Origin: Hyphomonadaceae bacterium | Lineage (GTDB): Bacteria > Pseudomonadota > Alphaproteobacteria > Caulobacterales > Hyphomonadaceae | NCBI GenBank assembly: GCA_016714495.1 | Contig: JADKDU010000001.1 | Span: 744,001-808,000 of the forward strand | Length of the DNA stretch: 64,000 bases | Reading direction: 5' to 3' | In this document: piece after piece, positions 8,311 to 18,025 of the stretch | Layout: every line of letters begins with the position of its first letter | Numbering within the stretch: the stretch's first letter is position 1 | Made by a program: the position numbers and the translations under genes | Notes under the pieces: generated by a model | Told to the model about the DNA's origin: nothing | Database searches by the model: none | What the model saw: only the letters and a program-made list of their open reading frames with translations

Positions 8311-9430
8311 CGCGCTTTCCTGTCACGCCAGCAGCCTGCTCGGCAAGGTCGGCGAGTTCGCGCGCCGCGTTGGGTTTGCCCAGTTGCCAGGACGCTTTCG
8401 CCCTCGCGCGCAGCACACCCGCGTTGGAAATACGCTCCAGCAGCAGCGGGGCAAGCATCTCAGCCGTGAATTTCGGCTCCGGCACCACATCGGCGGCGGC
8501 GCCGGTCACCATGCCCTCGGCATTGGCGGTCTGGTGATCGTCCATGGCGATGCCCAGCGGGATCAGGATCGAGGGGCGTCCAGCCACCGCAAGCTCCGTC
8601 ACCGTGCCGGCGCCCGAACGCGCGATCACCAGATGCGCCGCCGCGAGACGGTCCTGCATGTCGGAGAAGAATGATTCTACCGTCGCCTTTACACCCGCCT
8701 CGCGATAGGCGGCGCGCACGACTTCAACCTGCTCCTCCCGCGCCTGCTGCACCACGGTGAGGCGCGCCCGCTGCGCTTCCGGCAGCGAGGCAATCGCTTG
8801 CGGGATCACTTCGCCGAACAAGCGCGCGCCCTGGCTGCCGCCAGTGACAAGAATGTTCAGCGGACCTGTGTCGGTGAGTTCAGGATAGGGCTTCTCGCGC
8901 ACGGCCTTGATCGGATTGCGCACCGGATTGCCAACGACTCGTTTGCGATCCTCCGCAGCCAGCGGCAGGCGGTCGAGCCGATCAAAGCCGCACGCCACAT
9001 ATTTCGCCGCCTTCGCGAACAGGCGATTGACGCGGCCAAGCACCGAGTTCTGCTCATGGATGATGATCGGCACCCCCATCGACCGCGCCGCCGACAGCGA
9101 AGGATAGGAGGGATAACCGCCGAAACCCGCGATAAGCGACGGCTTGGTCTTCGCGAAATTCTTGCGCGCCTCCGCCGTGCCATGGCGCAGCTTCAGCGCT
9201 GATGCGAGCAGCTTGTGCGGCATCTTCGAACCGAAGGTCGCAGCATCGACTTCCAGCCGCCAATCGGCGGGAAAATTGGTCGCGTATTTTTTGCCGCGCT
9301 CATCCGTCACCAGCGCAATGGTCCAGCCACGCGCGCGCATCTCCTCGGCAAACGCCTGCGCCGGGAACATGTGGCCGCCCGTGCCGCCCGCCGCGACGAC
9401 GACCAGAGGCTTGATGGGGGAAGGGGTCAT
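8303..9430 (-). CDS. murG: Lipid II synthase MurG
   Basis: 375 residues. A peripheral inner-membrane GT-B glycosyltransferase that transfers GlcNAc from UDP-GlcNAc to lipid I. The glycine-rich N-terminal loop AAGGTGGHMFPA binds the lipid pyrophosphate. GFGGYPSYP, HEQNSVLGRVNR and the second-domain TGGSQGA are all present. The UDP-GlcNAc site is ARSGAGTVTELAVAGRPSILIPLG. Length is normal. Its start overlaps the ftsW stop by 4 bp and its end overlaps murC. Confidence 0.98.
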   Translation of the reverse strand: MTPSPIKPLVVVAAGGTGGHMFPAQAFAEEMRARGWTIALVTDERGKKYATNFPADWRLEVDAATFGSKMPHKLLASALKLRHGTAEARKNFAKTKPSLIAGFGGYPSYPSLSAARSMGVPIIIHEQNSVLGRVNRLFAKAAKYVACGFDRLDRLPLAAEDRKRVVGNPVRNPIKAVREKPYPELTDTGPLNILVTGGSQGARLFGEVIPQAIASLPEAQRARLTVVQQAREEQVEVVRAAYREAGVKATVESFFSDMQDRLAAAHLVIARSGAGTVTELAVAGRPSILIPLGIAMDDHQTANAEGMVTGAAADVVPEPKFTAEMLAPLLLERISNAGVLRARAKASWQLGKPNAARELADLAEQAAGVTGKRDA

Positions 9431-10566
9431 GCGTGTCTCAGGTGAGCGAGTGAGGATTCAGGCTGTTTTCTTGTTAAGGCCAAAGCAAGGCCAAGCGTCA
9501 AAGCGCTGCCCAGAAGGGATGACCCCCCTGACGAGACCAGCGGCAATGTCATGCCCTTGGGCGGGATCAGTGAAAGATTCACCGCCATGTTCACCGCCGC
9601 CTGCAGGCCGAAAATCGAATACAGACCCACGCCTGCGGCGCGCCGATAGGTGTCGTGGTGCCGTGCGGCGTCCATCACACCCTTGATCGCAATAACGGCG
9701 AACAGCAGGGTCAGCAGCGTCAGCAGGACGAGGCCGAATTCCTCACCCGCGACCGAATAGACGAAATCGGTATGTGCATCCGGCAGCACGCGCTTCACAG
9801 TGCCCTCGCCCGGCCCCACGCCGAACAGGCCGCCGCGCTCGATCGCCTCGCGCGCGCGATCGATCTGGTAGGTGTCGTTCTGCGTTGGGTTCAGGAAGGA
9901 ATCGACGCGCTGGCGCACATGCGGCAATAGCGTGTACAGCCCCCAGCCGACCCCCGCGCCGCCAACCACGAAGCCGCTCGCCCAAAGCCATGGCAAGCCG
10001 GAAATGAAGAAGACAATGACGAAGCCCACAGTCAGCAGCGCAGACTGTCCGACATCGGGTTGCAGCAGCAGCAGGCCGACTGTCACGGCGTAGAATGCAA
10101 AGGCGATCGGCGCCCACGGGCCGCTGGGAAACTTCTCGCGCTGCGCCAGCAGCCAGGCCGACAGCACGAGTAGCGCAGGCTTTATGATCTCGGATGGTTG
10201 GAACGTCGTGCCCCAGACGCGGATCCAGCGCGTCGCGCCCTTGGCTTCGTGCCCGAACATCAGCAGCGCGGCCATCATGAAGAAGCAGATGATGAAGAGC
10301 CCGGCGCAAACTCGCCGCACCCACATCTCGTTCAATGTCGATGACGCAACTAGCACGCCCGCCGACGCGACCGCGAACACGACCTGCCGATAGACGAAAT
10401 GGAAGGGATCGTCATAGCCGATCCGGCTCGCCGCCGCGGGACCCGCCGCCAGCGAAAGGACAAGGCCCAAGCCCAACAGGATCAGAGCCGCTGCGATCAG
10501 CCCCTTGTCGACCGTGCGCCACCATTCGGCGAGGGGCGATCTGTCGGACCTGCGGAAGACCTGCAT
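9427..10566 (-). CDS. ftsW: Peptidoglycan glycosyltransferase FtsW (SEDS)
   Basis: 379 residues with about ten hydrophobic segments. A SEDS-family lipid II polymerase of the divisome, acting with FtsI at the septum. Diagnostic stretches are QPSEIIKPALLV, LLQPDVGQSAL, the extracellular loop with INRA/REAIERGGLFGVGPGEG, DFVYSVAGEEFG and the terminal PLVSSGGSSLLGS. Topology runs N-in with a charged N-terminus (MQVFRRSDRSPLAEWW). It lies 4 bp downstream of murD in the dcw operon. Confidence 0.97.
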   Translation of the reverse strand: MQVFRRSDRSPLAEWWRTVDKGLIAAALILLGLGLVLSLAAGPAAASRIGYDDPFHFVYRQVVFAVASAGVLVASSTLNEMWVRRVCAGLFIICFFMMAALLMFGHEAKGATRWIRVWGTTFQPSEIIKPALLVLSAWLLAQREKFPSGPWAPIAFAFYAVTVGLLLLQPDVGQSALLTVGFVIVFFISGLPWLWASGFVVGGAGVGWGLYTLLPHVRQRVDSFLNPTQNDTYQIDRAREAIERGGLFGVGPGEGTVKRVLPDAHTDFVYSVAGEEFGLVLLTLLTLLFAVIAIKGVMDAARHHDTYRRAAGVGLYSIFGLQAAVNMAVNLSLIPPKGMTLPLVSSGGSSLLGSALTLGLALALTRKQPESSLAHLRHA

Positions 10567-10570
10567 CGCA

Positions 10571-11989
10571 TCACGCCGGTTCGGTCGTCGTGCGCCGCTT
10601 CACCAGTTTGGCGGCCTCCTGTCGGAACGCCAGTCCACGCTGTTCGAAGTCCTTGAACTGATCGAAGCTCGCGCACGCCGGCGCGAACAGAACGACCGCG
10701 CCCTCGACGCCAGAAGCGCGCGCATCGTCGAACGCCTGCTCCACCGCTACGTCCAGCGTGCGGCATTTCACATGATCCAGTTTGCCCGTCAGCGTCCGCG
10801 CGAACGCCTCCGTCGACTCGCCAATAAGGTAGGCTTTCCTGATCCGCCCGAAGAGCGGCGCGAGATCGTCAATGCCCTCTTCCTTCGGGCGTCCGCCAAC
10901 GATCCACCACGCATTCGGGAAAGCGCGGATCGCTTGCTCCGCCGCTTGCGCATTGGTCGCCTTCGAGTCGTTCACGAACCGCACGCCCTGAATGACGCCG
11001 ATGGTTTCGAGCCTGTGCGGCAGGCCCGGGAACGTCTCGATCGCGGCGATGATGTCGCTCGCCTCCAGCCCCAGCGCCCGGCAAGCCGCATAGGCCGCCG
11101 CCGCGTTCTGATGGTTGTGCCGGCCCGGCAGGGCTTTTGCTTTGGTGATATCAACCGGATGCTCCGCCCGGCCCGACATCGAATCCTGCAGCATGCCATC
11201 CAGCACGGCGACGCCGCGGCCCAGCCCGTACTCGGCGGAGATCGGCACGACCCTGCGCAGCCCCTCACAAGACAGCTGCGTTGCCATCACGCCAGAGCGT
11301 GTATCGTCCACGCCGATGACCGCACAATCCTCCGGGCCCTGATTGCGGAAGATGCGCCGCTTGGCGTTGACATAGCCGTCCATGCCGCCATGGCGCGCCA
11401 GATGATCCGGCGAGATGTTCAGCATCACCGCCACGTCGCACTTCAGGCTCTCGCACAGGTCGAGCTGATAGCTCGACAGCTCCAACACATAGATCGCCGC
11501 GCCGTGCAGCTTCTCAAGGTCCAGCACGCCCACGCCGATATTCCCGCCAACGCGCACGTCCTTCCCGCACGACTTCAGGATATGCCCGATCAGCGCAGTC
11601 GTGGTCGATTTGCCGTTGGTGCCCGTGATGCCGACAATCCGCGGCCGCTCGAAATCTTTGAGCTCCGCGACAGCCCGCGCGAAAAGCTCCATGTCTCCGA
11701 TCACCGGCACGCCCACCATCTGCGCCATGCGCACGAAGCGATGGGGCTCTGGGAATTTCAGCGGAATGCCCGGCGACAGCACCAACGCCGCAAAGTTCTG
11801 CCAGTCGCGCCGGCCCAGATCGACCAGCGGCACTCCCGCCGCCTCCGCCGCCTTGCGCGCAGCTTCGTTCTCGTCCCACGCGCTCACGCGCGCGCCGCCG
11901 GCCATGAGGGCGCGCGCCGTCGCGATACCAGACCTGCCAAGGCCTAGTACGGCGATGTCCTTTCCCTCGAATGTGCGGACTGGGATCAA
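10571..11989 (-). CDS. murD: UDP-N-acetylmuramoylalanine-D-glutamate ligase MurD
   Basis: 472 residues. Adds D-Glu to UDP-MurNAc-L-Ala in the cytoplasm. The N-terminal Rossmann segment is VLGLGRSGIATARAL, the P-loop is GTNGKSTTTALIGH, and NDSKATNAQAAEQAI is the MurD signature. The start appears to be TTG at 11989, with GGTGAGG about 6 nt upstream; no ATG or GTG is available without losing the first beta strand. It lies between mraY (7 bp gap) and ftsW. Confidence 0.96.
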   Translation of the reverse strand: MIPVRTFEGKDIAVLGLGRSGIATARALMAGGARVSAWDENEAARKAAEAAGVPLVDLGRRDWQNFAALVLSPGIPLKFPEPHRFVRMAQMVGVPVIGDMELFARAVAELKDFERPRIVGITGTNGKSTTTALIGHILKSCGKDVRVGGNIGVGVLDLEKLHGAAIYVLELSSYQLDLCESLKCDVAVMLNISPDHLARHGGMDGYVNAKRRIFRNQGPEDCAVIGVDDTRSGVMATQLSCEGLRRVVPISAEYGLGRGVAVLDGMLQDSMSGRAEHPVDITKAKALPGRHNHQNAAAAYAACRALGLEASDIIAAIETFPGLPHRLETIGVIQGVRFVNDSKATNAQAAEQAIRAFPNAWWIVGGRPKEEGIDDLAPLFGRIRKAYLIGESTEAFARTLTGKLDHVKCRTLDVAVEQAFDDARASGVEGAVVLFAPACASFDQFKDFEQRGLAFRQEAAKLVKRRTTTEPA

Positions 11990-11996
11990 GCTGGCC

Positions 11997-13127
11997 TCAC
12001 CTCAGACGCAGAGTGGCGAGGCCGGCGAGCGCCAGCAGGAAGGCGATGATCCAGAAGCGGATGACCACGGTGGGCTCCGACCAGCCCAACTTCTCGAAAT
12101 GGTGGTGAATCGGCGCCATCTTGAAGAAGCGCTTTCCGGTCGCCTTGAAGTACAGAACCTGGATGATCACCGAAAGGGCTTCGAACAAGAACAGGCCGCC
12201 AACGATCGCCAGCACCACCTCGTGCTTGGCGCACACCGCCATCGCGCCCAGACACCCGCCCAGCGCCAGCGAGCCGGTGTCGCCCATGAACACCTTCGCG
12301 GGCGGCGTATTATACCAGAGAAAGCCCAGCCCCCCACCAACCAGCGACCCCATCACGACAGCCAGCTCCGCCGTCCCCGGCGTCGGCGTCAGCAACAGAT
12401 AGTCGGCAAAGCGCGGCGTCCCCGTTGCATAGGCGATGAACCCGAACGTCGCCCCCGCAATCATCACCGGCCCGATCGCGAGACCATCGAGACCATCGGT
12501 GAAGTTCACCGCATTGCCCGCACCCACGATCACGAATGCTCCGAATGCGATGAACCCGTAGATCGTGAGGTCGAACATGAAATCCTTGAGGAAGGGCAGC
12601 GCGAGTCCCGTCGCGAAGCCCGGCTGCGGCGCCGCCGCCAGCGAGCCGCTAGCCAGCGCCGCCGCCGTCGTCTCCTGCGCATAGTGCGAGACCCAGAATA
12701 CCGCGATCGCGGCGATCACGAACTCCATCAGGAGCCGCACCTTGCCGGAGAGTCCCGCCGTGCCCTTCTTCGTCACCTTCTGGTAGTCATCGATAAAGCC
12801 GACGCCGCAGAAACCGATCGTAACAAACAGCACGATCCAGATGTACTGGTTCTTGAGATCGCCCCACAACAGCGTGCCCGAAAGAAGGCCGAACAGGATC
12901 AGGAAGCCGCCCATCGTGGGCGTGCCTTTTTTCGACTGGTGGCTCTCCGGGCCGTCAGCGCGGATCGGTTGACCCTTGCCCTGCCGCGCGCGCAGCCACG
13001 CGATCATCGGGGCTCCAAACAGCATCGTCAGGATCAACCCCGTCGCGAGCGCAAGCGCCACGCGGAAGGTGATGAAACTGAACAGGTTCATCGCGCCCTG
13101 ATAGGGCGAGAGGAGTTCGTACAGCAT
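11997..13127 (-). CDS. mraY: Phospho-MurNAc-pentapeptide translocase MraY
   Basis: 376 residues with ten predicted membrane helices. Transfers phospho-MurNAc-pentapeptide to undecaprenyl phosphate, making lipid I. Hallmarks are KKGTPTMGG, the Mg-binding FIDDYQK, NFTDGLDGLA, FMGDTGSLALGG and the C-terminal APIHHHFE. Start ATG 13127 lies just before the murF stop, with one intervening base, so the genes are coupled. The loop after about residue 150 is somewhat longer than in E. coli and Ala-rich. Confidence 0.98.
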   Translation of the reverse strand: MLYELLSPYQGAMNLFSFITFRVALALATGLILTMLFGAPMIAWLRARQGKGQPIRADGPESHQSKKGTPTMGGFLILFGLLSGTLLWGDLKNQYIWIVLFVTIGFCGVGFIDDYQKVTKKGTAGLSGKVRLLMEFVIAAIAVFWVSHYAQETTAAALASGSLAAAPQPGFATGLALPFLKDFMFDLTIYGFIAFGAFVIVGAGNAVNFTDGLDGLAIGPVMIAGATFGFIAYATGTPRFADYLLLTPTPGTAELAVVMGSLVGGGLGFLWYNTPPAKVFMGDTGSLALGGCLGAMAVCAKHEVVLAIVGGLFLFEALSVIIQVLYFKATGKRFFKMAPIHHHFEKLGWSEPTVVIRFWIIAFLLALAGLATLRLR

Positions 13128-13128
13128 G

Positions 13129-14562
13129 CTACGCCCCTGACGCTTTCTGCGAGGAGGCGGCGCTTTCGCTCATCTGTCTGAGCGCCGTTCCCACCTTCGC
13201 CATGCCGGATGCATTCGAGCCTTTGATCAAGACCGCATCGCCGGGTTCTAACCAGCTTTTCACCTGTTCAGCCGCTTCTGCCGGACCTGTGACCAGTTCG
13301 ACTCGCATCGATTGGTCACGGACCTTCAGCGCTTCGGCGAGATGCTTCATCTCACCGCCGGAAAGAACCGCAGCCGAAACCTTCGCCGCGAGGATTGATG
13401 TTGCCAGCCCGGCATGCAGCGCCGCGCTGCCTTCGCCCAGCTCGCGCATCTCGCCCAGCGCGACAATCTTGCGTCCCGGTCGGCGCGCGAAGCCCTCAAT
13501 GGCCGCACGCATGGATTCCGGATTGGCGTTGTAGGCGTCGTCGACCAGCGTCACATCGCCGCCCTTCGGAAGCTTCAGCGTCTCCGCGACGCCCCTGCCC
13601 GCCGGAGGGGCGTAGCCTGACAGCGCTTCCGCCGCCTGATGCGGGGGCACGCCGGCCACCACCGCCGCGAGGATCGCCAGCGCCGCATTGGCAGCCCAGT
13701 GTTCGCCGACCGCATCCAGCTTCACGATCACGAGGTCGCCCATCACGTCGATAGCGATCCGCGAGGCGAGCCCATCCGTTTCGTATGTTACAGGCGTTGC
13801 GCTCGCCGGCCCGCGCGCGCCGCCATAGGTGAGGATGTCCGCCGTCGGCTGCAGTGTTTCCGCATGGCGCTTCAGGTTCGCGAAGAAATAGTCCTTCTCC
13901 GGCAGGATCGCCGTGCCGCCCGGCTCAAGGCCCGCGAAGATCTGGCCCTTCTCATCGGCCACTGCATCGACCGAGCCCATGCCCTGCAGGTGCGCCGGGG
14001 CGACGCGCGTGATCATCGAGATATGCGGCCGCACCATCAGCGAGCGCGGGCCGATCTCGCCCGGCGTGTTCATGCCGATCTCGAAGATCGCCCGTTCCGT
14101 CTCGCGCGGCATGCGGGCCAGAGTCAGCGGCACGCCCCAGTGATTGTTGAACGACTTGTCCGACCAGTGCGCCCGGCCCGCCGCGCGGAAGATGCGCGCC
14201 AGCATCTCCTTCACCGAGGTCTTGCCGACCGATCCGGTAACTGCCGAAATGACGCCGGAATTGCGCTCCCGCGCCGCCAGCCCCAGCTTCTCCAGCCCGT
14301 GCAGCACGTCATGCACCATCAGGCCCGGATGTCCGCCCAGCACGTCGCGCGACACCAGCGCGGCTTCCGCGCCGGCCGCAAACGCATTGCCGACAAACTC
14401 ATGTCCGTCGCGCACATCCTTCAGCGCCACGAACAGGTTGCCCGGCTGAAGGCTGCGCGTGTCGATCGAGACGCCATTTACGGCCCATGTGCCCAGCGCT
14501 TTGCCGTCGGTCGCCGCGGCAGCCTCCTCCGAAGTCCATAGAGGCGTCATCGCATCGGTCAT
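13129..14562 (-). CDS. murF: UDP-MurNAc-tripeptide-D-Ala-D-Ala ligase MurF
   Basis: 477 residues. Adds the D-Ala-D-Ala dipeptide, finishing the Park nucleotide. The P-loop region reads TGSVGKTSVKEML, and FNNHWGVPLTLARM follows, both typical of MurF. VDDAYNANPESMRAA and GEMRELG mark the C-terminal ligase domain. The final ~20 residues are a polar Ser/Ala tail. The start overlaps murE by 4 bp (ATGA). Confidence 0.97.
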   Translation of the reverse strand: MTDAMTPLWTSEEAAAATDGKALGTWAVNGVSIDTRSLQPGNLFVALKDVRDGHEFVGNAFAAGAEAALVSRDVLGGHPGLMVHDVLHGLEKLGLAARERNSGVISAVTGSVGKTSVKEMLARIFRAAGRAHWSDKSFNNHWGVPLTLARMPRETERAIFEIGMNTPGEIGPRSLMVRPHISMITRVAPAHLQGMGSVDAVADEKGQIFAGLEPGGTAILPEKDYFFANLKRHAETLQPTADILTYGGARGPASATPVTYETDGLASRIAIDVMGDLVIVKLDAVGEHWAANAALAILAAVVAGVPPHQAAEALSGYAPPAGRGVAETLKLPKGGDVTLVDDAYNANPESMRAAIEGFARRPGRKIVALGEMRELGEGSAALHAGLATSILAAKVSAAVLSGGEMKHLAEALKVRDQSMRVELVTGPAEAAEQVKSWLEPGDAVLIKGSNASGMAKVGTALRQMSESAASSQKASGA

Positions 14563-16007
14563 GACTGACCTCCCACATCCTTCAGCGCCCCACGCGCAAC
14601 ATCAAAGTCCGAGAAGGGAATGGTGACGCCTTTCACGATCTGTCCCGTTTCATGGCCCTTGCCCGCGATCAGCAGGGCGTCGCCCGCCTTAAGCCTGCGC
14701 ACGCCTTCCACGATAGCGGCCGCGCGATCGCCGATCTCGCTCGCATCCGGCGCGCCCTTGCGGATCGCCGCACGGATCTTCGCCGGTTCTTCTGAACGCG
14801 GATTGTCATCGGTTACGATCACCTCGTCGGCCAGCCGCCGCGCCACATCGCCCATGATCGGGCGCTTGGTCGCGTCGCGATCGCCCCCGCAACCGAACAC
14901 CACGATCAGCTTGCCACGCACATGCGGACGCGCCGCGCGCAACAGAACATTGAGCCCGTCGGGCGTATGGGCATAGTCGACGAACACCGGCGACTTGGCG
15001 GCCGTCTGCCCGACCAGCTCGAGCCGGCCATGCACGCCGGTCAGAACCTCAAGTCCGTCGAGCACCTTGTTCACGTTATCGCCCAGCGACATTGCGATGC
15101 CGGCGGCGCACAGCGCATTCAGCGCCTGGAATTCTCCGATCAGCGGCAGGTGAACCTTGCGCTCATTGCCTGCGCTCGGCCCCTCGCCCCACTGGATCAC
15201 CAGATCCTGACCCGTCCCGCGTGGCAGCGCCTCGCCAATGCGAAGATCGCGTCCACGCCAGCCAACCGTGAAAGGCTTCAGCCCCGCCGCCTTCGCCGCC
15301 GCCTCGAACACGTCGAGTTCGGGACTATCGGCATTAATTACCGCCGGCGCACCCTTGGGCAGCAGCTCAGTGAACAGTTTCATCTTGGCGCGGCGGTAGT
15401 CGTCGAAGTCCAGGTGATAATCGAGATGGTCCTGCGTCAGGTTCGTGAACGCGCCCGCAGCCAATTTCACGCCATGTAGGCGATACTGTGCAAGGCCGTG
15501 GCTCGACGCTTCCATCGCCGCATGCGTCACGCCTTCACTGGCGAGCTTGGCGAGCGTCTCGTGGATCATCACCGGATCGGGGGTCGTGTGGCCGAGATCG
15601 ATGGAGCCCGACGGGCCAATCGCGCCCAGCGTTCCCATCGACGCCGACTTGCGGCCCATATGCGCCCAGATCTGGCGCAGAAAATCGACCGTGGAACTCT
15701 TGCCGTTCGTCCCCGTCACAGCCGCAACCGTCGCCGGCTGCTGCGGATAGAAGGCCGCCGCCGCTGTCGCGAGCGCCAGACGTGGCTCGACAGATTTCAC
15801 CGCCGGCACGCTCCATTCGCCCGGCCGGTTGTCAGTCAGCACGGCGACCGCGCCCGACTTGATCGCGCCGTCGATATAGTCGCGCCCGTCCATCGCCACG
15901 CCCTGCAGCGCTGCGAACAAAAAGCCCGGCTTCACCTTGCGGCTGTCCGCCGTGACGCCGGTGATCTCGAGAGAGGGAGCGCCCGCAACGAGCTGGTCGA
16001 GTTTCAT
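14559..16007 (-). CDS. murE: UDP-MurNAc-L-Ala-D-Glu-2,6-diaminopimelate ligase MurE
   Basis: 482 residues. Adds the third stem-peptide residue. The P-loop is GTNGKSSTVDFLRQ; the N-terminal domain has ADSRKVKPGFLFAAL. The motif DNPRSEEP near residue 405 is the form associated with meso-diaminopimelate specificity rather than lysine, as expected for a Gram-negative. EASSHGL is also present. The start overlaps the ftsI stop by 4 bp and the end overlaps murF. Confidence 0.98.
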   Translation of the reverse strand: MKLDQLVAGAPSLEITGVTADSRKVKPGFLFAALQGVAMDGRDYIDGAIKSGAVAVLTDNRPGEWSVPAVKSVEPRLALATAAAAFYPQQPATVAAVTGTNGKSSTVDFLRQIWAHMGRKSASMGTLGAIGPSGSIDLGHTTPDPVMIHETLAKLASEGVTHAAMEASSHGLAQYRLHGVKLAAGAFTNLTQDHLDYHLDFDDYRRAKMKLFTELLPKGAPAVINADSPELDVFEAAAKAAGLKPFTVGWRGRDLRIGEALPRGTGQDLVIQWGEGPSAGNERKVHLPLIGEFQALNALCAAGIAMSLGDNVNKVLDGLEVLTGVHGRLELVGQTAAKSPVFVDYAHTPDGLNVLLRAARPHVRGKLIVVFGCGGDRDATKRPIMGDVARRLADEVIVTDDNPRSEEPAKIRAAIRKGAPDASEIGDRAAAIVEGVRRLKAGDALLIAGKGHETGQIVKGVTIPFSDFDVARGALKDVGGQS

Positions 16008-17654
16008 GGCGTCTTCGCCTCCGAAACGCTCAGGCTGGCTGCTTCCGCATTGGAAGCCGTCAGCACTGGCCGCACGTCCAGAAGCGGCGCCGCACGCGCG
16101 ATTACTTTTCCTGCAATCGAGGCGGCCGTGTAGGCAGCCGTGCGTTGGTCGCCCGTTCTGGGCTGGGCCTCATCGAGGACAACAAGCACGACAAATTGAG
16201 GGCGGGAGGCCGGAAAAACGGCGGCGAACGACGTGATGTTCTTGTTGGGATCATACCCATCCGGTCCCGGTTTTTCCGCCGTGCCGGTCTTGCCCGCGAC
16301 TTCATAGCCCTGCGCATCGGCGTTCTTGCCCGTGCCCCGCGTCACCGTCTCGCGCAGCATTCCCAGCACCGTCGCCGCCGTCTCCGGCGACATCACCTGG
16401 CTCTTCGCGACTCGCGCCGCATCCACCGGTTCGACGAAGACAGGCGGGACGTAATTCCCCTGATTGCCGAACGCCGTGTAGGTCATCGCGAACGCCAGCG
16501 GGCTCACGGAAATACCATGGCCATAGCTGACCGTCGCCATCGCCGTCGCATCCCACACTTCCGGCGTCAGGGGCGATGCCGTCTGCGGTCCCTCATGGCT
16601 CTGCCCGCCCAGCAGATGCACGCTGCGCAGGAAATCCTTCTGCCGCTCCACGCCCATCCGCTGCGCGATCAGCGCCGCGCCGATATTGGACGAGAACGCC
16701 AGTATATCGCCCGCCGTCACCGACTTCCGCATTCGGCAGAGGATGCAGATCCTCCACCAGCTCCGCGCCGATCCTCACCGGCGCCGACACGTCGAACCTG
16801 TCCGCCGCTATCAAGACGCCCGCATTCAGCGCCGCAGCCACCGTCAGCGGCTTATAGATCGAGCCCAGCTCGAAGCGCGAATTGAGCGCGCGATTGGCGC
16901 GGATATCAGCGCTGAAATCGCCACGCCGGTTCGGATCGATCGCCGGCCACGACGCCACCGCCCGCACTGCGCCGGTATGCGTATCCACTACAACCCCAAC
17001 CCCGCCCTTCATGTCAAAGTCGGCATAGGCGCGCTCCAGCTCTTCCTCGAGCACGAATTGCACGCTCGCATCCAGCGTCAGCTTCAGCGGCTCGCCGCCC
17101 GCCCTCAGCCGTGCATCAAAGGCGCGCTCGGAACCCTCAAGCCCTTCGCCGTCGATATTGGTATAGCCGAGAAAATGCCCCGCCAGCTTGCCGCGCGGAT
17201 AGACCCGCCTGGCCTCCTCCACGAACTGCAGGCCCTCGACGCCAAGGCCGAACACCGCGTCCTTCTCTTCCTGTGTCAGCCCGCGCTGTACCCACACGAA
17301 CTGCCGCTTCTTGTCCGACAGCGTTGTCGTAAGGCCGATCAGGTCGAGCTTAGGCAGCACGGTCTTGAGGTCGCTCGCGACCTCGCCCGCATCCCAGATC
17401 GCGCTCGGGTTCGCCGCCAGCGACCAGCCCGGCACGGTCGTCGCCAGCAACTCGCCCTTGCGGTCGACAATGTCCGCTCGCCGCGTCGCCGCCACCGCCG
17501 CATGCGCGCCCGACGCCGCCTGCTCAGGTCCGTTGAACGCGACATGCGCAGACCGCCCGACGATGACCGTGAAGACCACGGCAAGCATGCCCGCAACGAT
17601 GCGGGCGCGTCGTGGACCCCAGAGGTCCTCTTGAGGGCGGTCGAACGACATCAT
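16004..17654 (-). CDS. ftsI: Septal transpeptidase FtsI (PBP3), reading frame broken by an apparent +1 base
   Basis: Class B penicillin-binding protein that crosslinks septal peptidoglycan with FtsW. The frame from 17654 gives the N-terminal membrane anchor, the PBP dimerisation domain and the active-site GSIYKPLT. It continues to HPLPN at about 16731 and then runs out of similarity. The other half resumes one base along (MRKSVTAGDI) and contains FSSNIGAA (SxN) and KTGTAEKP (KTG). Deleting one A of the AA near 16731 restores one continuous protein of about 550 residues. As ftsI is essential and single-copy in relatives, a sequencing error is likelier than a pseudogene. Both ends overlap neighbours by 4 bp. 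Confidence 0.93.
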
Positions 17655-18025
17655 TGCTGCGGCTTCACCTCTTTGGATTCCAGAGGCGCCGAGGTCGACG
17701 AAGCGTCGTCAACCGGCGCAGGCGCCGGCAGCGTCAGCCGCTCTTCCCCCAGCCGGCGCGACAGCGCCTCGCTCGCCGTGTACTGGTCCGGCTTGGCCTG
17801 CTCGAGCCCGAGCTTCTGGCGCGCGATCGGCCCGATCCGCTCCGGCCGCGTGAGGTAGGCTTCCTCCGCCTTCATCACCGAAATGTCCTTGCCGATCGAC
17901 GCAACCTGCGCCTTCAGCCCGGCGATCTCGCCCTGCGTCTCCTCGGCGCCGAGCTTGGCGCGATAGACCGCCACCGCCAGCACCACGACAATGAAACCGC
18001 CGATGATCGCCAGTTTCCGCATCAC
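17651..18025 (-). CDS. ftsL: Cell division protein FtsL
   Basis: 124 residues. One membrane-spanning segment at about residues 4-22 (LAIIGGFIVVVLAVAVY) is followed by a coiled-coil stretch (AEETQGEIAGLKAQVASIG) and a polar tail. This is the FtsL layout: a bitopic divisome protein that bridges FtsB/FtsQ and FtsWI. Sequence conservation is low in this family, so the call rests on size, topology and the invariant position between rsmH and ftsI, with 4-bp overlaps on both sides. Confidence 0.88.
   Translation of the reverse strand: MMRKLAIIGGFIVVVLAVAVYRAKLGAEETQGEIAGLKAQVASIGKDISVMKAEEAYLTRPERIGPIARQKLGLEQAKPDQYTASEALSRRLGEERLTLPAPAPVDDASSTSAPLESKEVKPQQ

Noticed and set aside
10505..11947. 480-codon open frame on the plus strand opposite murD
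   Set aside because: It is the complement of an unmistakable murD; its predicted protein is Arg/His/Ala-rich without any motif.
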